From Symsagittifera roscoffensis (lineage: Eukaryota; Xenacoelomorpha; Acoela; Convolutidae), in NCBI RefSeq assembly GCF_963678635.1, contig NW_026970792.1, positions 1-23,913 of the forward strand: a stretch of DNA of 23,913 nt, given 5' to 3'. Shown one piece after another: positions 20,001 through 22,351 of the stretch (positions are counted from its first letter, which is position 1; every line of letters begins with the position of its first letter). The notes under the pieces are model-generated. The model was not told the origin of the DNA. It worked only from the letters and a program-made list of their open reading frames with translations, and ran no database searches. A program made the translations under genes and the position numbers.

Positions 20001-22351
20001 GGAAGCAAAAAAAAACATTATGGATCGCCAAATTGTGTCGGTAAAATTTATATAATATGAGATATTCATCATTGTCAAAATATACCAATAATTTAATTTT
20101 CACAAAACTCATAGTTACCTAGGAAAGCTTTGTTTGCATCACCAACGATTAATTATGAACCTGATATTTTATTGAAAATTGACCGAAAATTTTATACTAA
20201 AATTTTGATCTGATAACGGCTCACAAACATGAATCGCTTCAAATTTATAGCCAGTAAAAACTGGAATTTCAATTGATTCCAATCAGAAAAGCGATAAAAA
20301 TACGACATAACATACGATTCAAAATACGCGTCTGCTTTTGGTTGCGTCTTAAGGCGAATTTTGTTTACAAAATGCTCTGTTCTGGTCATAAATTACAATA
20401 GAATTTTTTTTAACATTTCTGTTTCAGCCGGATATGTTCTGCTGGCAAGTGCAGCCGACAGATTGGTTGCAATTTGGAAGCCAATCTACTACAAGCAGAA
20501 TTCGAAGCCAATCAGGGCCGTCATAACCACAGTTGCAATCTGGTTTCTCACAGTCTTAGGAACAGTCCCTATATTTTTCGAGTATGACTTGGATGGAACT
20601 TATTGCAACTACGTGTTTGAGAACCGCTGGGCTATTTTTCCGGAGCAATGGCAGTTCCACGTGTATTACGAACTCATTTTTGTCGGAGGATTCATCACAC
20701 CTGGTAATGAGTTAATTTACTATTTTAGATTTAAGAATTTAACTTTTGCAGTTCAAAATCTTTTATATAAAAATTTGGAAAAATAACTAAAACTTTTTTG
20801 AAATTTTTTCACAAAAGTACTATTGAAAAGAGGACCCAGTGTATTTAGACGATACTCGGTTAATTCAGCTCTACTGTATATCTCATTCATATCCACTGTT
20901 ACATTCTGTTGGTTAATCTTGGGTTATGACTCTTAAACTGGCTCTTGTATAGTCTGATCCCATTCATACATTTAAATTATCGCTCTAGTTTAAAATGAAA
21001 AATAATCATACAGAAGAGTGTCTTTTTGTTCCGACTTTCGATACGAAAGTAACGGAATATTTGCACTCGGTGTAGATTTTTTTCTTCAGACAAATTTTTA
21101 TATCGTTCGAAAGGTATTGTTGTCCTGAGCTTAAATTTGAAAAGATATTTCACCGGTGATTTTATTTTTGTAAAGTTATGGGGGTTAAAAGATTGGCAGT
21201 TTGGCCATTTTGGGACAATTAACGCGCGATATATTTCGCGCTTTTAACGCGTAAGCGGAAATTAATCCGTTCTAGAAATCGTTCCGTATTGGTTGGAATA
21301 AACTTGTTTGCCATAATTGATTGTTCTAGCAGTTCTGAATCTATTCTTTTGTACTTTTTATGGCGTGTAGGGGGATGATTTTCATGAAAAAAGTTCAAAT
21401 TTCAGAGAAAAAAATTTCATTTTGTTTCATCACATTCAATTTTTTAATGTTATTACTGCTCCCTAAACCTTAAAAGGCAGGTGGAACATTCAGGGCTTCG
21501 CCCTGATACAAGCAGTCTTGTCTTAATTTGTTCTCAAGAATGGAGGTGTTGGTTTTGAACATGGTGACCGCGTACAAAAAACAGGCAATAATTCGCATCT
21601 AAATAACTTTACTTTACAAAAATCAATTCAATTTTTAAAAAAATATATATTTCTATATTTTTTTCAGGTGTGGTGGTGTTGGCTGTGAACATGGTGATTG
21701 TGTACAAAATGAATCGCACAATTGTCAAAATATCTCGAAGGGAGAAGGAGAGAACAGTCTGCTTGATTGTACTGTCTGTCTCCTTCCTCGTCTGCCTAGT
21801 GGGAATAGGATTCATGGCTAGACTCGGTACTGTGTTGAGGAATTCGAAACCCAGTGAAGCCAATCTCATCAATTACATCAGGGTTAATTCAAACTACTGT
21901 ATGAAAGTCATCAAAATGAATGAATGATTGTTTCTGTTTTTTTTTCTGTTCTAAAAATATTTTGTTTGTTTTAAATATCAAGGTTTTAAATATCAAGGTA
22001 TTCAATGCGCTCTGAAGCCTAAGAAAAAGTTGAAGATTTGATTTCTGACAAATTTTTAAGACTCAATTAAATCTTCACATGTCTAGATCAAGAACTTGAA
22101 CAAAAATATCCATTTCAATTGCTTCTTGAGAAAAAAAAACTTCCTAATTTCTGTAATTCCTGAGTAATTCTTGAGTCATTTCTGATGTCATTTTTGAATA
22201 TTATTTTTAGAAACTCCCTGCAGTGTTGAACAACTCAATAAACTTCTACGCATATTTTGCAACCAGTTCATATTTCAGAAGTGTTTTCTTTCACACAATT
22301 GGACTGAAACCGATGAGCTTCTCTAATAGAAACACTGGAAGCCAAAACTAA
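1915..22351 (+). CDS. Rhodopsin-class (class A) GPCR, six coding exons, 328 aa
   Basis: A seven-helix receptor in the plasma membrane, expected to signal through G proteins; the ligand is unknown. Exons 1915-2010, 2301-2442, 19654-19770, 20428-20703, 21668-21882 and 22211-22351 total 987 bases and join without a frame break (junction phases 0,1,1,1,0). Landmarks in the spliced protein are: N-glycosylation site N7-E-T; TM1 GN (N49); TM2 LAVSD (D76); TM3 Cys105, exactly 24 residues before the D of DRLVAIWKP (D129-R130); TM4 W157; second-loop Cys178 for the usual disulfide; TM5 around P210; TM6 FLVCLVG; TM7 NFYAY (N293-Y297). DRL replaces DRY, CLVG replaces CWxP and NFxxY replaces NPxxY. The short tail and general layout recall invertebrate neuropeptide/FMRFamide-type orphan receptors, but that subfamily call is inference. 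Intron 2 (2443-19653) contains a whole antisense gene and a retrotransposon. Confidence 0.9.
2301..2442 (+). CDS. GPCR exon 2 (TM1 to start of TM2)
   Basis: Acceptor ...gttaaag|ATC at 2300/2301 is the only nearby one that keeps phase 0 with exon 1. Donor is GCAG|gtaggt (2442/2443), phase 1. The exon encodes TM1 with its GN motif (ILGIPGNIFAY) and the start of TM2 (CLAVSDMIA). Candidate acceptors further upstream, such as the CAG ending at 2203, would break the frame. Confidence 0.85.
2802..2846. repeat. C-rich homopolymer tract
   Basis: Runs of 8, 11 and 6 cytosines separated by one to three bases are followed by a CAC/CCA repeat. The minus strand could form a G-quadruplex. A matching G-rich tract sits about 200 bases downstream at 3043-3063, so the two could pair as arms of an inverted repeat. 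Confidence 0.6.
3043..3063. repeat. G-rich tract
   Basis: Three G runs (4, 5 and 6 or more) are separated by single A residues. The tract is complementary in character to the C-rich tract at 2802-2846. Confidence 0.55.
3382..3466. repeat. Minisatellite of TTTTTGACC units
   Basis: About eight tandem units of 9-10 bases, TTTTTGACC with one or two extra T, one TTTGTTGACC variant and one ending in ACA. On the minus strand the array gives a Lys/Gly/Gln-rich open frame that is an artefact of the repeat. Confidence 0.85.
6147..6351. mobile_element. MITE with 9-bp target duplication
   Basis: The two ends are inverted repeats: GATCTACTTAACAATCTCC at 6147 and, read on the other strand from 6350, GATCTACCTAACAATCTCC followed by ACCCC. 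CTTGCTTAG flanks both ends (6138-6146 and 6352-6360), a 9-bp direct repeat as expected of a target-site duplication. The body is about 205 bp with no coding capacity. Similar AATCTCC-type motifs recur inside (near 6190 and 6302). A TSD of 8-9 bp fits hAT- or Mutator-like cut-and-paste families, but the family is inference. Confidence 0.8.
6555..6618 (+). other. tRNA-like inverted-repeat structure, T-arm lacking
   Basis: GTCCGG (6555-6560) pairs with CCGGAC (6613-6618) as a six-base-pair outer stem. Inside lie an A-box-like TGGCTCACTCATAGAG, with GCTC/GAGT forming a short D-like stem (6565-6568 with 6576-6579), and a second stem AGATA/TATCT (6586-6590 with 6599-6603) around an 8-base loop. No B-box or T arm is visible. 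It could be a tRNA relic, a SINE head or a chance cruciform; a functional tRNA is unlikely. Confidence 0.3.
6960..7482 (-). CDS. TRIM-like exon 4: C-terminal propeller
   Basis: The acceptor attcttag is followed by the exon from 7482. It runs 523 bases to the TAA at 6960-6962. It starts with the strand YKCVHIYDNNVYKRTLQLDL and continues through several blades (YLLIHSDGNK, DIYRLVWVPRDDDDD, GYLFASEYLSRGFNS, NNTFFICEMGADAILCYD). The Asp-rich loop RDDDDDRK is unusual. The protein ends in KWEKSSH. Confidence 0.8.
6960..17900 (-). CDS. TRIM/NHL-like RING + B-box + beta-propeller protein, four coding exons, 457 aa
   Basis: A probable cytoplasmic E3 ubiquitin ligase or RNA/protein-binding regulator of the TRIM-NHL type. 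Minus-strand exons 17682-17900, 9573-9999, 7940-8144 and 6960-7482 total 1374 bases and join in frame (phases 0,1,2). Residues 7-48 form a RING finger (C7-x2-C10, C22-G-H24-x2-C27, C33, C45-x2-C48) with three extra residues between C27 and C33. Residues 91-123 form a B-box (C91, H94, C102, C107, C112, C115, H120/H123). Only a short linker without an obvious coiled coil follows, then about 300 residues of repeated beta strands (for example LFAATNKGIGIF, LALSGNGSLYAS, YLLIHSDGNKMAAVD) consistent with an NHL-like propeller. The gene lies wholly inside GPCR intron 2 on the opposite strand. Its first intron carries the retrotransposon. Function is inferred from domains only. Confidence 0.85.
7483..7939 (-). 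mobile_element. Intron 3 of the TRIM-like gene, an introner-like inverted-repeat element
   Basis: The 457-bp intron is bounded by imperfect terminal inverted repeats. The left end (plus strand from 7478) and the right end (minus strand from 7943) share about 30 of 41 positions, including GATAAGCAAGTTAGACGGA against AATAAGCAAATTAGGCGGA. A second matching block, GAAATTAGACG, occurs about 30 bases further in on each side, so the arms may reach about 80 bp. TTAGACG is repeated four times in the left arm, and TTGTCTGCAAACAATTTTA occurs twice in the right half. The splice sites fall within a few bases of the repeat ends. An eroded 9-bp duplication (ATTTTTGCC against ATTTTAGTC, 7 of 9) may flank it. 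Confidence 0.55.
7940..8144 (-). CDS. TRIM-like exon 3: propeller blades
   Basis: The acceptor gatgttatag is followed by the exon from 8144. Phase 1 in gives a clean join ...LLTIS-G-VVELALSGNG. The blade repeats GSLYASIYASKMSTVSVID and LSFHQNKLLIVEN are visible. The proposed donor GG|gttgag (7940/7939) leaves phase 2 and matches exon 4; it is the only nearby GT that does. Without splicing the frame would stop at 7927-7929. Confidence 0.7.
8205..8552. mobile_element. TIR element (MITE-like) with ACAAAACAGTCC arms
   Basis: The left arm from 8205 reads ACAAAACAGTCCCATACA and continues for 33 bases. The right arm, read on the minus strand from 8552, matches over the same 33 bases with one mismatch; looser similarity continues (CAGTCC and AAGTCCG repeats). 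The centre (about 8340-8460) is GC-rich with CGCGCGC motifs, unlike the AT-rich host. No coding capacity is seen and no clear target duplication was found. Confidence 0.75.
8707..8870. repeat. Tandem repeat, 52-bp unit
   Basis: Three units (8707-8768, 8769-8820, 8821-8870) built on GGTCGAGAAAGTCGAAAATT and GGTCGAGCACAGTCAA. The last two are nearly identical, and the first is longer and more diverged. Confidence 0.8.
9573..9999 (-). CDS. TRIM-like exon 2: B-box and first propeller strands
   Basis: The minus-strand acceptor gtttccag lies at 10000-10002 and onward; the exon starts at 9999 in phase 0 and ends at the donor ATTTCAG|gtataa (9573/9572), phase 1. It encodes the B-box (CDLHKKPSKMFCKNSTC... 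C-E-N-C ... HHNH), a Met/Gln/Ser linker, and a first blade ending in QWQRLLTIS. The acceptor sits only 45 bases from the retrotransposon target site. Confidence 0.85.
10045..10049. repeat. Target-site duplication GTTTC, left copy
   Basis: GTTTC directly abuts the 3' LTR and is repeated at 17372-17376. A 5-bp duplication is normal for Ty3/gypsy integrases. Removing the element plus one copy gives a TRIM-like intron 1 of about 355 bp. Confidence 0.9.
10050..10307 (-). repeat. 3' LTR
   Basis: A 258-bp copy matching 17114-17371 except at four sites (10068, 10081, 10172 and 10289). On the minus strand it begins TGTCATACC and ends CATATCACA, with the usual TG...CA ends. An AATAAA on the minus strand (10139-10144) is a candidate polyadenylation signal. 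Confidence 0.95.
10308..10317 (-). other. Polypurine tract
   Basis: The minus strand reads GAGGGTGGTG directly before the 3' LTR, where the plus-strand primer of an LTR element is expected. It is short and interrupted by two T residues. Confidence 0.5.
10432..12936 (-). CDS. pol: Pol part 4: integrase with long C-terminal extension
   Basis: Inserts element cDNA into the host genome. The coordinates give 834 codons, but the same frame is open back to the poly(A) of the inserted retroposon and resumes beyond it to about 13240. Residues 103-138 form the HHCC zinc domain (HRGHPGH...CRSC) with WWPHMNKDI. The catalytic triad is D170 (QLDYAGP), D229 (HSDQFSG) and E265 (GLVERTIQTIK), with exactly 35 residues between the second Asp and Glu. 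After about residue 345 comes an unusually long, highly charged, low-complexity tail of nearly 490 residues with an RRSSRQTKNKEPKRFGDP motif. No envelope or chromodomain was recognised. The stop lies about 115 bases from the 3' LTR. Confidence 0.9.
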   Translation of the reverse strand: MCSIEPPKGLEKTKLQKQQQVETLDNLAKLFDKSLLAELTTEDTWMDRLRRVIERGDKQGFELMGPDTNRLWSQMAVQDDCILVNNRLAVPVQLRQAVLKRIHRGHPGHEAMLGAAQYLWWPHMNKDIVNLTEECRSCTRYGKNVKYLISKNTSKPLPLLTQPGQEVQLDYAGPIENQKGKKIYLLVAIDRFSKFPSVKVTKSTSGKCTVKFLRSYIDTHRVPESIHSDQFSGFKGKTLKKFCSELNIEQKFCPVGDHRGCGLVERTIQTIKRRLGVMMLEENNKSIKLCLSIIMRDLRWNKQKTIQVSPFQAHFGRLPKTEFKIVRDRFLNDSDYLDRQHLERSALTASQLKRRIDQSRENLKIVRKGQLSRDTSPLHKQQLSSDRDKERAKALKELLEANARWNNKRRDAAKNDIRKLVDETGLLNPDLRKEMIYSWEKGFVEDKVENQCKSPPKTILRKDPLRKSGQSITRQLKGKIASETDSTIKTSTGSIYRKSDIAQSKTVLTQENQQSTSKSPSVEPTKKFKRISSPELLEELGSDEELKEEMEIADAMNPIERFQKSQTIVTSKDTEAGGGLNLAVKRAKPNLAGPKSSIEENDTKKSEKNGKEKKNRNKQQQGTSQTATAVNPEQEQSTSRPEKIDTKNQSRSTPKPKQRSKLKCIDTHTPLEDIVDTFHNRNLAPSEWEKYADQLLKRGVQRVADEIRGNPQQISEKDTTFEPPQGFSDESSTEESGIRRSSRQTKNKEPKRFGDPIKLSIKEISENLTGGGLLKEALKEYRNQLRDFKDRSDRPLESKVRRLERHLFMQKFGYATLDEGVEWSPSWEIDLEEN
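12970..13119 (-). mobile_element. Poly(A)-tailed retroposon (SINE-like) inside integrase
   Basis: A GC-rich body of about 130 bases on the minus strand ends in GGGGGCAAATAAAA and a tail of 19-20 A. It is flanked by the 9-bp direct repeat TTCTGTAGT (12961-12969 and 13120-13128). Insertion plus duplication is 159 bases, and the pol frame on both sides is the same, so the uninterrupted frame is evident; the insert introduces a stop at about 13006. Its composition contrasts with the element and the host. It may be a SINE or the 5'-truncated end of a LINE. Confidence 0.85.
13194..13615 (-). CDS. pol: Pol part 3: spacer between RNase H and integrase
   Basis: Following the second A9 run in the -1 frame, an open stretch encodes a charged spacer (SYDWWSGSPQDWRNEE, NTNELSEEEEITETV) ending at a stop at 13194-13196. 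The first ATG is at 13589. No domain is recognised. A further -1 change between about 13245 and 13194 is needed to enter the integrase frame, this time without a homopolymer. Alternatively this is a genuine ORF boundary. Confidence 0.55.
13511..14293 (-). CDS. pol: Pol part 2: rest of RNase H and spacer (frameshifted)
   Basis: This frame continues RNase H, from the conserved Glu-containing stretch NELELLAVVWAVDRYKHYL through ATDHKAL to the last Asp-containing region GRDMGIVDYLSRDP. The real homology begins just after the A9 run, at about 14240; the upstream residues to 14293 are out-of-frame artefact. A spacer of about 130 residues rich in Asn, Gln, Lys and Ser follows, with no recognised domain. 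The frame is lost again at a second A9 run (13607-13615). Confidence 0.8.
   Translation of the reverse strand: MGPNFIRIPIPKCPRKKNSTNELELLAVVWAVDRYKHYLLGKPFTIATDHKALTTALDGNKSNKTYQSRLTRRVDRLLPYQFKIVHIPGRDMGIVDYLSRDPFNDPWPESELDEKFVVATINSFHEAFDCWNSRLKETGSLNRNENVLECSRRNAKKQSSSNGCYSNQNGQKRTKLDRNERKQFSRLQKQLNTAVQHKQITFLSNQPNKQSVLNNSKIVKQPVPEIKKKQTQGSRCQETDHTTGGRAHHKIGEMRNAKRD
13791..13808. promoter_or_regulatory. Perfect 18-bp palindrome, X-box-like
   Basis: TGGTTGCTATAGCAACCA is its own reverse complement and matches the RFX X-box pattern GTTRCC...RGYAAC closely, apart from the central T/A. It lies in the pol spacer, 28 bases from a heat-shock-type array. A regulatory role is inference. Confidence 0.4.
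13837..13854. promoter_or_regulatory. Heat-shock-element-like array
   Basis: TTCTAGAACATTCTAGAA consists of four alternating pentamer cores (TTC-nn-GAA-nn-TTC-nn-GAA), the established HSF binding pattern. It is in coding sequence of the pol spacer. It may be chance, but the spacing is perfect. Confidence 0.45.
14197..15804 (-). CDS. pol: Pol part 1: protease, reverse transcriptase, start of RNase H
   Basis: A 535-codon frame in -1 relation to gag. Residues 12-18 carry the aspartic protease motif VDTGSPV, with a later IMGLEL flap/core motif. The reverse transcriptase follows: LYFSVLDLKYAYSQL contains the first catalytic Asp, FYGLADMPAEFQKAMD is typical of animal gypsy elements, and CFLDDILIVS holds the Asp pair (F replaces the usual Y). 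Thumb and connection (NWLGHHLSEAGVRP, SLKQLRSFLGSINQLAKF) lead to RNase H, with its first catalytic Asp in KCDASHDGLGA. The frame is lost at the A9 run (14241-14249 on the plus strand) inside RNase H. The initiating Met at 15804 is only the first ATG; translation presumably enters by frameshifting from gag. Confidence 0.9.
   Translation of the reverse strand: MVRIDNQIIQLTVDTGSPVSFLNWATTKEIMEKSNKVRFIPSDKLNLQTKFVDYIKQPISILGALKTNLRSAGWEVKGATFLVSERKTRCIMGLELQGQVGIVTTQKPAPKELTRFDVLMCEQSEKWNENFFTQFKNLFERQGISKNHIVSSKFKYPLCPIQEESQFIYKIKSKKEIEKLLTEGHITKLDKCTSDCFIAPIVITVKKDDSIKLAMDAKPINRQLFKNIYQMPNVDELIDGVSQIVTENKKGTLYFSVLDLKYAYSQLKLAADTARQCNFNIVGGKATGTYRFLTGFYGLADMPAEFQKAMDRTINHAKNTFCFLDDILIVSKGSEIEHGNLVEEVLKKLDAENLALKLSKCDFFKQEVNWLGHHLSEAGVRPKITKTEAVVNLKPPKSLKQLRSFLGSINQLAKFIPNAASLREKKRPLLKEENQKKKLKNMKLQVKKFEWGDEHTVVFNAIKEAVASITKVYFYDATRETRVKCDASHDGLGATLEQQNDEGLWVPISFASRYLNAQEKKIQQMNWSYWQLFGQ
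15792..17114 (-). CDS. gag: Retrotransposon Gag, 440 aa
   Basis: The structural protein that packages the element RNA into cytoplasmic particles. The ATG uses the last LTR base and overlaps the PBS. About 260 residues of helical capsid-like sequence (with FREITDLAEVLFQKVK and RDLFISKM) lead to a basic Asn/Lys-rich segment and then two zinc knuckles: an irregular C-x2-C-x7-H-x3-C (CNRCGRTFDQGHLKNC) and a perfect CCHC (CKHCGKPNHFAKMC). An acidic tail follows. The frame is open throughout. It overlaps the pol frame by 13 bases or more, and pol lies in the -1 frame, which fits a ribosomal frameshift mechanism for Gag-Pol; I did not find a convincing slippery heptamer. Confidence 0.9.
   Translation of the reverse strand: MAQPAGFAAQDNRTDMGIPVFWASANLDPPWQFKIWFEQFLMAVTVKENVNPDIILEEPKDILEEPPPRPETPRDGENEDARNARILRDKLAIDRVVLENEERKTRGPRVGHNVFYNEVQKKLVSRLFLSLGTEGKKRFLQKNPHAEISKMTFREITDLAEVLFQKVKCVTYERYKLFTRMQESEESLESFHAALTAQAARSELGALKNETVRDLFISKMKNMTLQDTLTFETLDPEEVLKRAIKFKHSKLITMAFQKTNAAATGGSSSNYTSGVRIKQEPVMAVRNLSGTNKTPNRRESNKRQNNNKNQNMKTKPCNRCGRTFDQGHLKNCPAMGKTCKHCGKPNHFAKMCRSQQVSEVAEDSEGSVEECDQISESVGSCSEFEVVSVQTYQPENERVSKYVKDRINEMRNKSNEKMLRVQKIDSIRDPTLNHLRPWYE
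17096..17113 (-). other. Primer binding site, probably for tRNA-Ser
   Basis: Directly next to the 5' LTR, the minus strand reads TGGCGCAGCCAGCAGGAT. Its complement ends in CTGCGCCA and continues back into CGAATCCTGC, the pattern of a tRNA T arm, acceptor stem and CCA end. From memory the ending most resembles animal serine tRNAs; the exact tRNA is inference. The gag start codon overlaps the site. Confidence 0.75.
17114..17371 (-). repeat. 5' LTR
   Basis: This 258-bp LTR is the upstream one in the direction of transcription. Its last base forms the A of the gag start codon. It contains the perfect palindrome GCTACTGCAGTAGC near its start, which is broken by one change in the other LTR. Confidence 0.95.
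17372..17376. repeat. Target-site duplication GTTTC, right copy
   Basis: Matches 10045-10049 exactly. Confidence 0.9.
17377..17681 (-). other. Start of TRIM-like intron 1, host sequence
   Basis: About 300 bases of ordinary AT-rich intron between the retrotransposon target site and the RING exon donor. No feature is seen. Confidence 0.5.
17682..17900 (-). CDS. TRIM-like exon 1: RING finger
   Basis: ATG at 17898-17900 (minus strand) opens 73 codons ending at the strong donor GAG|gtaaga (17682/17681), phase 0. It contains the zinc-binding pattern CCIC...CGHSYC...C...CSKC. The spacing between the fourth and fifth ligands is longer than usual (CSLPKTC). A purine-rich stretch precedes the start codon, and I saw no upstream in-frame extension that looked coding. 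Confidence 0.85.
18491..18548. repeat. Perfect 14-bp inverted repeat
   Basis: TCGTAACTGTTACA (18491-18504) and TGTAACAGTTACGA (18535-18548) are exact reverse complements around a 30-base AT-rich loop. The repeat could be a small hairpin or the remnant of a MITE. Confidence 0.75.
19525..19612. repeat. Minisatellite, 22-bp unit, four copies
   Basis: Four tandem units of TCAGCCAAAAAGGCTYYCAATC differing at one to three positions each. Each unit contains the small inverted repeat AGCC/GGCT. The array ends 41 bases before the splice acceptor of GPCR exon 3. Confidence 0.9.
19654..19770 (+). CDS. GPCR exon 3 (TM2 end, loop 1, start of TM3)
   Basis: Acceptor tttcag ends at 19653 and the donor is TTTCAG|gtgaaa (19770/19771). 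The exon is 117 bases, entering and leaving in phase 1. It supplies the conserved TM3 cysteine (C105). The spacing of 24 residues from this Cys to the D of the DRL motif in exon 4 is exactly that of class A receptors, which confirms the exon despite a 17-kb gap to exon 2. A 22-bp minisatellite lies 41 bases upstream. Confidence 0.85.
20428..20703 (+). CDS. GPCR exon 4 (TM3 to TM5)
   Basis: Acceptor tgtttcag ends at 20427 and the donor is CACCTG|gtaatg (20703/20704); phase 1 at both ends. It encodes ASAADRLVAIWKP at the end of TM3, TM4 with Trp157, the second extracellular loop with Cys178, and the first half of TM5 (YYELIFVGGFITP). Confidence 0.9.
20704..21667 (+). other. GPCR intron 4
   Basis: A 964-bp GT-AG intron. 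It contains a short hairpin (GCGCGA...TCGCGC near 21222-21240) with neighbouring CG-rich words (AACGCG, TAAGCGG) that look like a degraded transposon, and the exon 5-like relic at 21540-21602. Confidence 0.6.
21540..21602 (+). pseudogene. Decayed duplicate of GPCR exon 5 (TM5 end)
   Basis: GTGTTGG...TGAACATGGTG...TACAAAA in 21546-21579 matches 21676-21709 of exon 5 at about 29 of 34 positions, offset by 130 bases. Translated in the same frame it reads EVLVLNMVTAYKKQAIIRI then a stop, against VVLAVNMVIVYKMNRTIVKI in exon 5. The nearest AG acceptor would put it out of phase with exon 4, and the stop ends it early. It therefore looks like a dead partial tandem duplication, although a truncating alternative exon cannot be excluded. 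Confidence 0.7.
21668..21882 (+). CDS. GPCR exon 5 (TM5 end to TM6 and loop 3)
   Basis: Acceptor tttttcag ends at 21667 and the donor is ATCAGG|gttaat (21882/21883), leaving phase 0. It encodes the cytoplasmic end of TM5 (VLAVNMVIVYKM), a basic third intracellular loop (SRREKERT) and TM6 (CLIVLSVSFLVCLVGIGF). The donor is less canonical than the others. Reading past it would still give open codons to a stop at 21925-21927, a possible truncated isoform. Confidence 0.85.
22211..22351 (+). CDS. GPCR exon 6 (TM7 and C-terminal tail)
   Basis: Acceptor tatttttag ends at 22210; 47 codons run to the TAA at 22349-22351. It encodes TM7 with LNNSINFYAYFA, where NFYAY stands in place of NPxxY, then a short helix-8-like stretch and a tail of about 27 residues ending in a basic/Ser/Asn-rich segment. 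No canonical AATAAA was obvious in the first hundred bases after the stop. Confidence 0.85.
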   Translation, partial: KLPAVLNNSINFYAYFATSSYFRSVFFHTIGLKPMSFSNRNTGSQN

